Of a stretch of 46,350 bases of DNA, positions 8,388 through 17,288 are shown piece after piece (within the stretch, counting starts at the first letter, position 1; the number at the start of each line of letters is the position of its first letter). Under the pieces are notes generated by a model, which worked only from the letters and a program-made list of their open reading frames with translations, did not search any database and was not told the DNA's origin. A program made the position numbers and the translations under genes. The stretch lies in NCBI RefSeq assembly GCF_002154505.1, contig NZ_MUBM01000030.1:1-46350 (forward strand), in the 5' to 3' direction. Origin of the DNA: Streptomyces carpinensis. GTDB taxonomy: Bacteria > Actinomycetota > Actinomycetes > Streptomycetales > Streptomycetaceae.

Positions 8388-10370
8388 GTGAATATCAAGG
8401 TTCCGAGTCCCGAGGAGAATCCGGCTGCGGTGGTGGGTGACCTATCGGTCGACGCCATCCGGGAAGCGGTTCAGGACGCGTCGGTCCCCGTGCTGCTCAT
8501 GGTCGTCTACCAGGTCACAGGTGATGAGAAGTGGTTGGACGATCGCTACCGGCCCGAAAAGGTTCGGGGGGTCGCCCCACGTGAGGACGGCGGGATCCCC
8601 GAGCATCTGCAGGACGAGATCCGCGAGGCGGCCGTTCCGGCGATCGCCGCACTGCTCCGCGGCGAGGCCCCGGCGGTGGATCTGGCCGACACCGACACCA
8701 TGATGCGGGCCGCCAGCTTCTTCCTCGGCGAGCAGATCGATCGCCGACACGCTGTCATTTTCGGCGAGGAACTGCATCGCCGTACCTCGCCTGTCGGCGA
8801 GATCGGTGAATGGTCCGGGGCGCAGGCGCCGGGAGGCCTCCGTGCTGTCGTCATCGGCATGGGCGTCTCAGGGCTGGCCGCAATCCGAATCCTGCAGCAG
8901 CTGGGCATCGACTACACGGTGTTCGAGCGGGAGACCGAGGCAGGTGGCGTCTGGCATCAGAACCGGTACCCGGGTGCCGGCGTCGACACGCCCAGCCACC
9001 TGTATTCGTTCTCGTTCAGCTACCGCGACTGGAGCCGGCACTACGAGCTCCAGGGCGAGCTCTACCAGTACTTCAACGAGGTTCTGGATCAGCTGGGCGC
9101 CCGCGAACGGGTGCGATTCGGCACCGAAGTGCTCAGCGCTGACTACGACGATGACACCGCCCTGTGGACCGTGGTGACGCGCACGGCCGACGGCTCCACC
9201 GAGCGCCAAGTCGCGAACATCGTGATCAGCGCCGTCGGTTCTCTCAACCAGCCGACGATTCCGAACGTACCGGGCCGGGAGACCTTCCGGGGCGTCCAGT
9301 TCCACTCCAGCCGGTGGGAGGCCGGGACCCCGCTGGCGGGCAAGAAGGTCGCGATCGTCGGGGCCGGCGCCAGCAGCCAGCAGATCTCTCCGGAGATCGC
9401 CAAGACGGTCGAGCACCTCTACATAGTCCAGCGCTCCCCGCAGTGGGTGGCACCGTTCGAGCAGTTCCGCCAGGCGATCTCCCCGAATCAGCGCACCCTG
9501 CTGGCACACGTCCCGCTGTATCGCGCCTGGAACTGGGTCGGGCTGTTCTGGCAGCACGGCGACAAGATCATCGAGCGGTTGCGCATCGATCCCGAGTGGG
9601 CGCACCCCGAGCGTTCGGTGAACGCCCGCAATGACCGTCAGCGCGAATTCCTCACCCGCTACATCCAGGACGCGCTCGCCGGCCGGCCGGACCTGATCGA
9701 GAAGGCAGTCCCCGAATACCCGCCCTTCGGCAAGCGCATGCTGCTGGACAACGGCTGGTACCGGACGCTCACGCGGGACAACGTCAGCCTGGTCGCCGAC
9801 GCTGTCGCGGAGGTCGACGAGTCGGGGCTGACCGTCGCTTCCGGTGAACACATCGATGTCGACGTGATCGTCTGGGCGACCGGGTTCGCCGCCACCCACT
9901 TCCTGAGTTCCGTCGACGTCTACGGCGAGCACGGCATTCGTCTGCGGGAGGTCTGGGACGAGGACGACCCACGGGCCCACCTCGGCGTCTCCATTCCGCA
10001 CTTCCCGAACTTCTTCATGCTCGGCGGCCCGCACTCACTGCCCGGAAGCGGAAGCTTCATGTACTTCATGGAGATGCAGGCGCGCTACCTGCGAGACCTG
10101 CTGTCGGAGATGTTCCGGCGCGGCGTCACCGCCATGGCCGCCACCGACGAGGCGACCACTCGCTACAACGACATGGTCGACGAGCTGCACGCCCGAACCG
10201 TCTGGAGCCACCCGGGTTTTGGGACCTACTACCGCAACTCGAAGGGACGCGTCATTTTCGTGATGCCGTTCCTCAACGTCGAGTACTGGGAGATGGTTCG
10301 CACTCCGAACCTCGACGACTACACGCTCCACCAGGTCCCCTACGTCCCGGCCGCCGACGCCGTGGGATGA
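8388..10370 (+). CDS. Baeyer-Villiger monooxygenase, HAPMO-like
   Basis: A 660-residue flavoprotein inserting oxygen next to a ketone to give an ester or lactone, using FAD and NAD(P)H. It has the first dinucleotide fold GMGVSG (about residue 157), the BVMO fingerprint FRGVQFHSSRW (about 300-310, matching FxGxxxHxxxW) and the second fold GAGASS (about 324). The roughly 140-residue extension before the first Rossmann fold, and the total length, match 4-hydroxyacetophenone monooxygenases rather than the shorter cyclohexanone type. The GTG at 8388 has AGGAAGAGG just upstream; the longer ATG at 8316 lies within an operator. First gene of the long plus-strand operon running to 15701. The substrate (aryl ketone, alicyclic ketone or other) cannot be read from sequence. 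Confidence 0.9.
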   Translation: MNIKVPSPEENPAAVVGDLSVDAIREAVQDASVPVLLMVVYQVTGDEKWLDDRYRPEKVRGVAPREDGGIPEHLQDEIREAAVPAIAALLRGEAPAVDLADTDTMMRAASFFLGEQIDRRHAVIFGEELHRRTSPVGEIGEWSGAQAPGGLRAVVIGMGVSGLAAIRILQQLGIDYTVFERETEAGGVWHQNRYPGAGVDTPSHLYSFSFSYRDWSRHYELQGELYQYFNEVLDQLGARERVRFGTEVLSADYDDDTALWTVVTRTADGSTERQVANIVISAVGSLNQPTIPNVPGRETFRGVQFHSSRWEAGTPLAGKKVAIVGAGASSQQISPEIAKTVEHLYIVQRSPQWVAPFEQFRQAISPNQRTLLAHVPLYRAWNWVGLFWQHGDKIIERLRIDPEWAHPERSVNARNDRQREFLTRYIQDALAGRPDLIEKAVPEYPPFGKRMLLDNGWYRTLTRDNVSLVADAVAEVDESGLTVASGEHIDVDVIVWATGFAATHFLSSVDVYGEHGIRLREVWDEDDPRAHLGVSIPHFPNFFMLGGPHSLPGSGSFMYFMEMQARYLRDLLSEMFRRGVTAMAATDEATTRYNDMVDELHARTVWSHPGFGTYYRNSKGRVIFVMPFLNVEYWEMVRTPNLDDYTLHQVPYVPAADAVG

Positions 10371-10389
10371 CTCGAGAGGAGGCACCTAG

Positions 10390-11262
10390 ATGCAGCCAAT
10401 CACAGTCGACGCCTCGAGTGTCGTCGTCATCACCGGAGGCGCAACCGGCGTCGGCCGATCCATGGCGTTGGCATTCGCCGAGCGCGGCGCGCAAGTCGTC
10501 CTCGCCGACATAGACCAACCGGCCGCACGGGCGACGGCGGAAGGGATGCAGCGCAACGGCCATCGGGCCGAGGGCATCGGAGTGGACGTGGCACAGGCGG
10601 CTTCCGTCCACGCCCTCGCCGACCGCGTGTTCGGCACTTACGGCAAGGTCGACGTGTTGTGCAACAACGCAGGGGTGACGATGCGGCCCTTCCGGGCAAG
10701 CTGGAACGCCTCGGCCCAGGACTTCGCATGGATCATGGGCGTCAACTACCACGGCGTCGTGCACGGCATCCTCAGTTTCGTGCCCCGGATGCGCGCCCAG
10801 CCGGGCCACAAGCACATGGTCAACACGGCGTCGTTCACGGCGCTGGATGTCATGCCCGGCCACGCCGCCTACGCGGCGTCGAAGGCCGCGGTGATCGCGC
10901 TGTCCGACGCGCTGCGCATCGAACTCGCCGACCACGGAGAGGACTTCGGCGTCACTGTCCTTTATGCCGGAGCGATCCCCACGCGCCTGGTCACCAGCGA
11001 ACGCCTGCGCCCGGAGTCCGAACGCTCCGCCGCCCGTGGCGTGATCGCCTACCAGCCGAGCCGGCCGGAACCCTTCCACACCGCCCCGCGACCGCTCGAC
11101 GAGATCGGGGAGCTGGTTGTGGGCGCCGTCTTGGAAGACAAGCCGGCGGTGCTTACCCATCGGTATCCGCACGACGAGATCGAGGCCCGGCTCGCGCAAC
11201 TGCGTGCCGGCGCCCCTGCCCAACCAAGCCCCTTCCCTACGAGGACGCAGGAGGAACTGTGA
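10390..11262 (+). CDS. Short-chain dehydrogenase/reductase
   Basis: A 290-residue classical SDR. It has TGGATGVG at the cofactor site, NNAG, the catalytic serine in NTASFTA and YAASKAA with tyrosine and lysine. The C-terminal extension beyond residue 240 is longer than in basic SDRs and resembles the group annotated as alcohol dehydrogenases in catabolic clusters. GAGGAGG precedes the ATG at 10390, which follows the BVMO stop by 19 bases. The last four bases overlap the next start (GTGA). Probably makes the ketone used by the BVMO, or processes a product; inferred from position. Confidence 0.87.
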   Translation: MQPITVDASSVVVITGGATGVGRSMALAFAERGAQVVLADIDQPAARATAEGMQRNGHRAEGIGVDVAQAASVHALADRVFGTYGKVDVLCNNAGVTMRPFRASWNASAQDFAWIMGVNYHGVVHGILSFVPRMRAQPGHKHMVNTASFTALDVMPGHAAYAASKAAVIALSDALRIELADHGEDFGVTVLYAGAIPTRLVTSERLRPESERSAARGVIAYQPSRPEPFHTAPRPLDEIGELVVGAVLEDKPAVLTHRYPHDEIEARLAQLRAGAPAQPSPFPTRTQEEL

Positions 11263-11762
11263 AGGTCACGTCCGACAACATCCAGGCCGTGGTGCAGCGG
11301 CTGGCCGACGAGGCCGACATTCAGCGCGTGATCTTCGATTACGCGTTCCATCTCGACGCGGCGGACCCAGAGAAGATGCTGCCCCTGTTCACCGACGATC
11401 TGTACGTGGCCTACGGGCCGTCCCACGGCGCGAAGGGCCCGGAGGAGTACCTGGAGGTGCTCGGCAACGAGAAGACCGGCATCGCCGGCTTCTTCGCCGG
11501 GACGAGCCACCACGTCTCCAATGTCGCGATCGACTTCGTCGACGAGGACACCGCCAAGGTCCGCTCGGTGCTGCTGGCCTGGCATCGCTACAACCGGGAG
11601 CGCCCCGATGGCATCGTGTACGCCCAGTACCACGACGTCTTCAAGCGCACCGCGGACGGCTGGAAGATCCAGCGCCGTGAACAGCTCACCACCGGCACCG
11701 AGCAGTACCACGCCAAGGCCCACGCCCTGGTGATGGCGCCGCGCAAGAACGCGAAGGCCTGA
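11259..11762 (+). CDS. SnoaL/NTF2-like protein
   Basis: This 167-residue protein begins at a GTG overlapping the SDR stop, with GGAGG six bases upstream. The N-terminal segment ADEADIQRVIFDYAFHLD, then PLFTDDLYVAYG and the strand YHDVFKRTADGWKIQRRE, are typical of the SnoaL-like cone fold. The hydrophobic pocket could be catalytic (isomerase, dehydratase or hydrolase) or only bind ligand. It parallels the SnoaL-like gene at 2449, and in both operons the gene immediately follows an SDR gene, suggesting linked function. Confidence 0.8.
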   Translation: MKVTSDNIQAVVQRLADEADIQRVIFDYAFHLDAADPEKMLPLFTDDLYVAYGPSHGAKGPEEYLEVLGNEKTGIAGFFAGTSHHVSNVAIDFVDEDTAKVRSVLLAWHRYNRERPDGIVYAQYHDVFKRTADGWKIQRREQLTTGTEQYHAKAHALVMAPRKNAKA

Positions 11763-11768
11763 GTGCGC

Positions 11769-12545
11769 ATGTCCGACCAGCTGCTGTACGAAGTCCGCGA
11801 TCACGTCGCGTACCTGACCCTCAACCGGCCCCGGGTGCTCAATGCGATCTCCCACGACCTCGACCACGAGCTCGCCGAGCGGTGGAACGAGATCGACCGT
11901 GACCCGGACATCTGGGTCGCCGTGCTGGCGGCGGCGGGGGAGCGCGCCTTCTGCGCCGGTGCCGACATCAGCGGGGGCGCCGCTGCCTCGGCCGACCGTC
12001 TCGCGATCGGTGGCGGGCTCACCGGCGTGGGCGGGCCGCTGCGGCGGCTCACCAAGCCGTTGATCGCCGCGGTGCAGGGGTATGTCCTGGGCGCCGGTTT
12101 CGAGCTGGCGATGTGCGCCGACATCATCGTCGCCGCTGACAACGCTCAGTTCGGGCTGCCAGAGATCAAGGCCGGCATCATCGGCGACTGCGGCGTCGTG
12201 CATCGCGCGGTCCGGCAGCTGCCGTATCGGGTGGCGATGGCGATGATCCTCACCAGCGAGCGGCTGTCGGCCGCCGACGCGGAACGGTTCGGCCTGGTCA
12301 ACCAGGTTGTGCCGTTCGAGGAGCTCGCGGATGCCGCCGCCGCCTGGGCGGCGAAGCTGACCACGGCCTCGCCGCTGGCGCAGCAGGCGGCGAAGCACGC
12401 CGTGCTCACGGGCCTGGATCTTCCACTGCCCGCGGCACTCGGCATGCGGTACGAGCCGATCGAGGCCTATGCCCATTCTCTTGACGCGCAGGAAGGGAAT
12501 ACCGCGCGCGCGGAGAAGCGCGCCCCCCAGTGGACCGGTCGATGA
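11769..12545 (+). CDS. Enoyl-CoA hydratase/isomerase (crotonase family)
   Basis: A crotonase-fold protein of about 258 residues. GERAFCAGADIS and GYVLGAGFELAM supply the oxyanion hole. LPEIKAGIIGDCG carries a glutamate at the first catalytic position, with aspartate where many hydratases have the second glutamate. It may therefore be a hydratase, isomerase or C-C hydrolase. The ATG at 11769 is preceded by AAGG; a GTG at 11763 is an alternative. The spacing to the SnoaL-like gene is 6 bases. The next gene is the histidinol-dehydrogenase paralogue. Confidence 0.87.
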   Translation: MSDQLLYEVRDHVAYLTLNRPRVLNAISHDLDHELAERWNEIDRDPDIWVAVLAAAGERAFCAGADISGGAAASADRLAIGGGLTGVGGPLRRLTKPLIAAVQGYVLGAGFELAMCADIIVAADNAQFGLPEIKAGIIGDCGVVHRAVRQLPYRVAMAMILTSERLSAADAERFGLVNQVVPFEELADAAAAWAAKLTTASPLAQQAAKHAVLTGLDLPLPAALGMRYEPIEAYAHSLDAQEGNTARAEKRAPQWTGR

Positions 12546-12595
12546 GCCGTTCGTCCCCCTTCCCCGCGACCCGGAAGTTTCGAGAGGACTCCGTC

Positions 12596-13906
12596 ATGGA
12601 ACCCACCTATCTCAAAGCAGCTCCGCAGACCGCCGCTGACGTCGCTCGTCGGGATGCCGTTCGCGAGACCGTCGCCGGCGTCATCGCCGACATTCGTGAG
12701 CGTGGCGACGCTGCCGTCCGCGAGTATTCCGAGAAGTTCGACGGCTGGTCGCCGGACAGCTTCAAGCTCGGTCCTGAGCAGATCGAGGAGATCGTCGCGG
12801 CCGTCCCGGCGCAGACCATCGAGGACATCCGTGCCGTGCAGGCCCGGGTGCGTCGTTTCGCCCAGCACCAGCGGGACTCGCTGCACGACTTCGAGGTCGA
12901 GACCGAGCCCGGTGTCTTCCTGGGCCAGCGCAATCTGCCAGTGAGTGCCGCGGGCGCTTATGTGCCCGGCGGGCGTTATCCGCTGGTGGCGTCGGCCCAC
13001 ATGACGGTCGTCACGGCGAAGGTGGCCGGTGTCGAGCGGGTCACCACGTGCACCCCGCCGATCCGCGGACAGATCCCCGCAGCCACGGTCGCGGCCATGC
13101 ATCTGGCCGGAGCCGACGAGATCTTCCTGCTCGGCGGCACGCAGGCCGTCGCCGCAATGGCGATCGGCACGGAAACCATCGGCAAGGTCGACCTGCTCGC
13201 GGGTCCCGGCAACGCGTTCGTAGCCGAAGCCAAGCGGCAGCTGTTCGGTGAGGTCGGCATCGACCTGTTCGCAGGCCCGACCGAGATCCTGGTGATCGCC
13301 GACGAACATGCCGACCCGTTCATCGTCGCGGTCGACCTGCTGAGTCAGGCCGAGCACGGCCCCGACTCGCCCGCAGTGCTGATCACCACCTCGGAGCCGC
13401 TGGCCCGGCGGGTGCTGAAGCTGATCGAGCAGATCCTCGTCGACATGCCCACCGCCGACTTCGCCGGGCCGGCGTGGCGCGACCACGGCGAGGTCGTGAT
13501 CGTCGCCGACCTGGACGCCGCATACGCGCTGGCCGACCGGTACGCCTCCGAGCACGTCGAGGTGCTGACCCGGCAGCCACGGGAGGCCCTGGAGAAGATG
13601 CGCAACTACGGGGCGCTGTTCCTCGGCGAGGGCACGTGTGTCTCCTACGGTGACAAGGTCATCGGCACCAATCACACCCTGCCGACCCGCGGCGCGGCCC
13701 GCTACACCGGCGGCCTCTGGGTTGGGAAGTACCTCAAGACGGTCACCTACCAAGAGGTCACCGACACCACCTCCAGCGCGGCCCTCGGCGAACTCTGCGG
13801 CCGCGCGGCCCGGGTGGAGCAGTTCGAGGGCCACGCCCGCTCCGGTGACGTGCGGGCCCACAAGTACGCCGATGCGCCCCTGCCGTGGGCGCCGGCCGGC
13901 CTGTGA
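12596..13906 (+). CDS. Histidinol dehydrogenase-family alcohol dehydrogenase
   Basis: A 436-residue member of the zinc- and NAD-dependent histidinol dehydrogenase family. It keeps LAGPGNAFVAEAKRQLFG, the zinc-ligand segment LSQAEHG, the general-base pair in ASEHVEV, the aspartate in YGDKVIGTNHTLPTRG, and a C-terminal histidine segment. No histidine biosynthesis gene is nearby. Paralogues such as sulfopropanediol dehydrogenase (HpsN) oxidise other alcohols by four electrons to acids, so a catabolic alcohol is the likelier substrate. The ATG at 12596 has GAGAGGA upstream; the open frame extends to 12530. The stop overlaps the next GTG by four bases. Confidence 0.85.
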   Translation: MEPTYLKAAPQTAADVARRDAVRETVAGVIADIRERGDAAVREYSEKFDGWSPDSFKLGPEQIEEIVAAVPAQTIEDIRAVQARVRRFAQHQRDSLHDFEVETEPGVFLGQRNLPVSAAGAYVPGGRYPLVASAHMTVVTAKVAGVERVTTCTPPIRGQIPAATVAAMHLAGADEIFLLGGTQAVAAMAIGTETIGKVDLLAGPGNAFVAEAKRQLFGEVGIDLFAGPTEILVIADEHADPFIVAVDLLSQAEHGPDSPAVLITTSEPLARRVLKLIEQILVDMPTADFAGPAWRDHGEVVIVADLDAAYALADRYASEHVEVLTRQPREALEKMRNYGALFLGEGTCVSYGDKVIGTNHTLPTRGAARYTGGLWVGKYLKTVTYQEVTDTTSSAALGELCGRAARVEQFEGHARSGDVRAHKYADAPLPWAPAGL

Positions 13907-14661
13907 TCACCGGACGAAAGGCGCTGGTGACCGGCGCCGGCAACGGACTGGGCCGCGCCATCGCGCGGCACCTGTCCGCAGCCGGTGCCGGACTGGTGGT
14001 TCTCACCGGACGCCGACGAGACAAGCTGGAGGAGACTGCGGCTTCCATCCCCGGGCCGACCAGGGTCGAGACCGTCGACACCGCCGACCCTGACTCCGTC
14101 TCCGAACTGGTGGCGCGGCTGCGGGACGAGCGGATCTCGATCCTCGTCAACAACGCCGGCATCGCCGGGCCGGTCGCCCCGCTGTGGGAGATCGAACCGC
14201 ACGCATGGGAGGAGGTCTTCGCGGTCAACGTGCGCGGGATCTACCTGATGTGCCGGGCGTTCCTGCCCGCCATGATCGAGCGCGGCGAAGGCGACATCAT
14301 CAACCTCGCCTCGGTCAGCGGGAAACGTCCGCTCGCCCGTCGCACGCCCTACACGGCCTCGAAGATGGCGGTGATTGGGTTGACCACCACCCTGGCACAC
14401 GAGGTCGGGCCGCTCGGTATCAATGTCAACACCCTGTCCCCAGGACCGGTGGACGGTCCCAGGATGAGCCGCAATTTCCGGCTGGAGGCGCAGAGCCTAG
14501 GCATTACCGTCGAGGCCGCCGAGGACGAGTTCGTCTCCCGCTCCGCGCTGCGGCGGATGGTCACCGAGGACGAGGTCGGCCTCGCTTCGGTCGCGATGCT
14601 GCAGATGCCCGGGCTCTGCGGAGCCGACATCGACCTGTCCGCCGGCATGATCGCCCGCTGA
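13903..14661 (+). CDS. Short-chain dehydrogenase/reductase
   Basis: A classical SDR of about 252 residues. TGAGNGLG (cofactor), NNAG, the serine in NLASVSG and YTASKMA with tyrosine and lysine are all present, followed by VNTLSPGPVDGPRM. I chose the GTG at 13903 because it overlaps the upstream stop in a GTGA junction; a GTG at 13885 would overlap more. It belongs to the BVMO operon. The role is probably dehydrogenation of a hydroxy intermediate, perhaps a hydroxyacyl-CoA; uncertain. Confidence 0.86.
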   Translation: MITGRKALVTGAGNGLGRAIARHLSAAGAGLVVLTGRRRDKLEETAASIPGPTRVETVDTADPDSVSELVARLRDERISILVNNAGIAGPVAPLWEIEPHAWEEVFAVNVRGIYLMCRAFLPAMIERGEGDIINLASVSGKRPLARRTPYTASKMAVIGLTTTLAHEVGPLGINVNTLSPGPVDGPRMSRNFRLEAQSLGITVEAAEDEFVSRSALRRMVTEDEVGLASVAMLQMPGLCGADIDLSAGMIAR

Positions 14662-14687
14662 TCCTTTCGCATCCATACGGCCGGTGA

Positions 14688-15701
<1,014 letters not shown>

Positions 15702-15705
15702 CCTG

Positions 15706-15744
15706 CTGCCGCTCGGGCGCGCCCGGGGCGCCTCCGAGCGGCAG
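15706..15744. terminator. Terminator hairpin after the BVMO operon
   Basis: CTGCCGCTCGG (15706-15716) pairs perfectly with CCGAGCGGCAG (15734-15744), an 11-bp GC-rich stem starting five bases after the nitronate-monooxygenase stop. Its loop contains a further GC-rich repeat. Confidence 0.7.
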
Positions 15745-15753
15745 GGCCGGCCG

Positions 15754-15781
15754 AGCGCTCCTGACCTGGGTCAGGAGCGCT
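15754..15781. terminator. Bidirectional terminator between converging genes
   Basis: AGCGCTCCTGACC and GGTCAGGAGCGCT are a perfect 13-bp inverted repeat separated by TG. It ends six bases before the stop codon of the TetR gene on the opposite strand, so it can terminate both the BVMO operon and the TetR operon. Confidence 0.78.
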
Positions 15782-15786
15782 TGTCG

Positions 15787-16461
15787 TCAGCGCTTGTCGT
15801 CGTCGACTTCGATGCCGTCGAGGAGGACGGAGGTGAACACGTGGATCAGATCGTCGGCCGAGTACCGGCTCTGTCCCCCGACCGGCACCCACCAGCGGTG
15901 GGTCCACTGGGTCATGCCGAACAGGCCGTTGGCGATCAGTGTTTTAGACAAATCGGAGCGGAAGATTCCCGCTTCCATGCCGTCGGCGATCGTGTCGATG
16001 AAGTAGCGCTCCAGGCGGTGCGTGTTCTCGACCATCTGCTGTGCCCACTTCGTGTCCTGGGCGCTGGCCTTGTGCATGTCCTCCTGCATGTACACGGACA
16101 TGTACGGATAGTGCTCGACCTGGGAGTTGATGAGCATCGCAATGAGCCGTTGGAGCTTTTCCCGCGGCGAGATGTCCTCCGAGACGATCGCCTTGGCCCG
16201 CGCGAGATTGAGTACCACCGTCTCGGTGACGCACTCCTGGAAGAGCTCGTCCTTGCTGCCGACGTAGTAATACAGCGTGGCGCGGTCCATGCCGAGTTTC
16301 GCCGCGATGTCGTTCAACGTCGCAGCCGCGAGGCCTTTTTCCCTGAACACCTCAGCCGCGGCCTGAACGAGCTCAGCGCGTTTCGCTGCGTACTCGGCGC
16401 CGTTTCCCGAGAGCGCAGCGGCCCGGCGCTTTCCGATGCGGCTGGATGACGGCCGGCTCAT
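15787..16461 (-). CDS. TetR-family transcriptional regulator
   Basis: A 224-residue repressor-type protein. The N-terminal helix-turn-helix is RAELVQAAAEVFREKGL, then LNDIAAKLG (48-56) and the recognition part MDRATLYYYVGSKDEL (57-72), with a helical ligand-binding domain after it. The ATG at 16461 has GGAGG upstream; the frame is open further but without a credible start. It is transcribed with the CMD-like gene from a promoter region bearing operator copy 5, so it probably represses itself. As the only TetR gene in the island, it is the natural candidate to bind the seven palindromes. The inducer is presumably a pathway intermediate. Confidence 0.9.
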   Translation of the reverse strand: MSRPSSSRIGKRRAAALSGNGAEYAAKRAELVQAAAEVFREKGLAAATLNDIAAKLGMDRATLYYYVGSKDELFQECVTETVVLNLARAKAIVSEDISPREKLQRLIAMLINSQVEHYPYMSVYMQEDMHKASAQDTKWAQQMVENTHRLERYFIDTIADGMEAGIFRSDLSKTLIANGLFGMTQWTHRWWVPVGGQSRYSADDLIHVFTSVLLDGIEVDDDKR

Positions 16462-16516
16462 GAAGCCTCCTCTTCGATGGCCTGGTCTTGCACCAGGACT
16501 CCAGTGTCCATGTAGG

Positions 16517-17161
16517 TCATGCGACGCCGACGTGTCCGGGGGACTGCGCCGCGATGCGCATGGTGTGTTCGATTGCCAGTCTGCCTGCACCGCCGCGGAT
16601 CGCGTTCTTCAGGTGCATCCGCATCCCGGGGAGGTACTGGTGCGCCGGGCAGGCGTCGGCGGCCATGCTGATGAGCTCTTTGGTGAGGTTCGAGAAGAGG
16701 CGTGTCCGGAAGGGGATCCCGACGTACCTGATGAACTCTCCGAAGACCAGCGGCGACATCCGCAGCAGCGATTCCAGGAATCCGGGGATCTCCTCCTCCA
16801 TCGCGGTCCAGTAGGTGCTGGACCCGACGTACTTGTCCCACAGTTGCTGGCGTTCCTCGTCGAGCGGTCCCCAGTCTTCCGGTGGGACGGCGGCCCGAGC
16901 CAGCTGCCGGGAGGACTCGAAGAAGGTATGGACGCCGATGCTGGACATCAACGTGACGGCCTCGTGCAACTGCTCGCCGCTGATGCCGGCCGCCAGTGCC
17001 CGGTTCTGCCATTCCAGGGCGCCCGCCGGGTCGAGGGCGGCGGCCCCGGCACGCAGTGCGTAGTTGATCAAGATCACCTGCTGCTCATCCAGATCAGCGC
17101 CGTCAGGGACGCCTTCGAGGAGCGCGGCGACCTGTGCGTCGATTATGGATTGGCTGATCAT
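16517..17161 (-). CDS. Carboxymuconolactone decarboxylase-like protein
   Basis: A 214-residue all-helical protein with two CMD/AhpD-like repeats. The first is around LINYALRAGAAALDPAGALEWQNRALAAGIS, the second around ACPAHQYLPGMRMHLKNAI. The CxxC pair of AhpD peroxidase-type members is absent; only a single cysteine is seen beside the conserved histidine, favouring a decarboxylase-like or unknown catalytic role. GAGAGGG precedes the ATG at 17161. It is the first gene of the TetR operon with about 55 bp between the genes. Operator copy 5 is about 42 bp upstream. Confidence 0.75.
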   Translation of the reverse strand: MISQSIIDAQVAALLEGVPDGADLDEQQVILINYALRAGAAALDPAGALEWQNRALAAGISGEQLHEAVTLMSSIGVHTFFESSRQLARAAVPPEDWGPLDEERQQLWDKYVGSSTYWTAMEEEIPGFLESLLRMSPLVFGEFIRYVGIPFRTRLFSNLTKELISMAADACPAHQYLPGMRMHLKNAIRGGAGRLAIEHTMRIAAQSPGHVGVA

Positions 17162-17202
17162 GTGGCCCTCTCGGTCGACCCGGAAAAACCTTCCGCCGAA
17201 CT

Positions 17203-17220
17203 GTCAACACACTAGTTGAC
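17203..17220. promoter_or_regulatory. Palindromic operator, copy 5
   Basis: GTCAAC-ACACTA-GTTGAC, with perfect arms, between the CMD-like/TetR operon and the divergent crotonase gene. Its right half overlaps the -35 of the plus-strand promoter at 17216-17244, and on the minus strand it creates TTGACA. It supports autoregulation. Confidence 0.85.
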
Positions 17221-17244
17221 GCCGGTCTGACGCGAGCATAGTGT
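17216..17244 (+). promoter_or_regulatory. Promoter of the crotonase gene
   Basis: TTGACG (17216-17221) and TAGTGT (17239-17244) are separated by exactly 17 bases. The -35 lies within the operator half-site, so a bound repressor would exclude RNA polymerase. The predicted start is near 17251, about 38 bases before the ATG. Confidence 0.6.
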
Positions 17245-17288
17245 CACGGCGGCAGACGATGCCACCAGCAACCGTGAGGCGTGTGAGC

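Noticed and set aside
12596..13906. Calling this gene hisD of histidine biosynthesis
   Set aside because: No other his gene is nearby and the gene is translationally coupled to catabolic genes, so a paralogue with another substrate is more likely.
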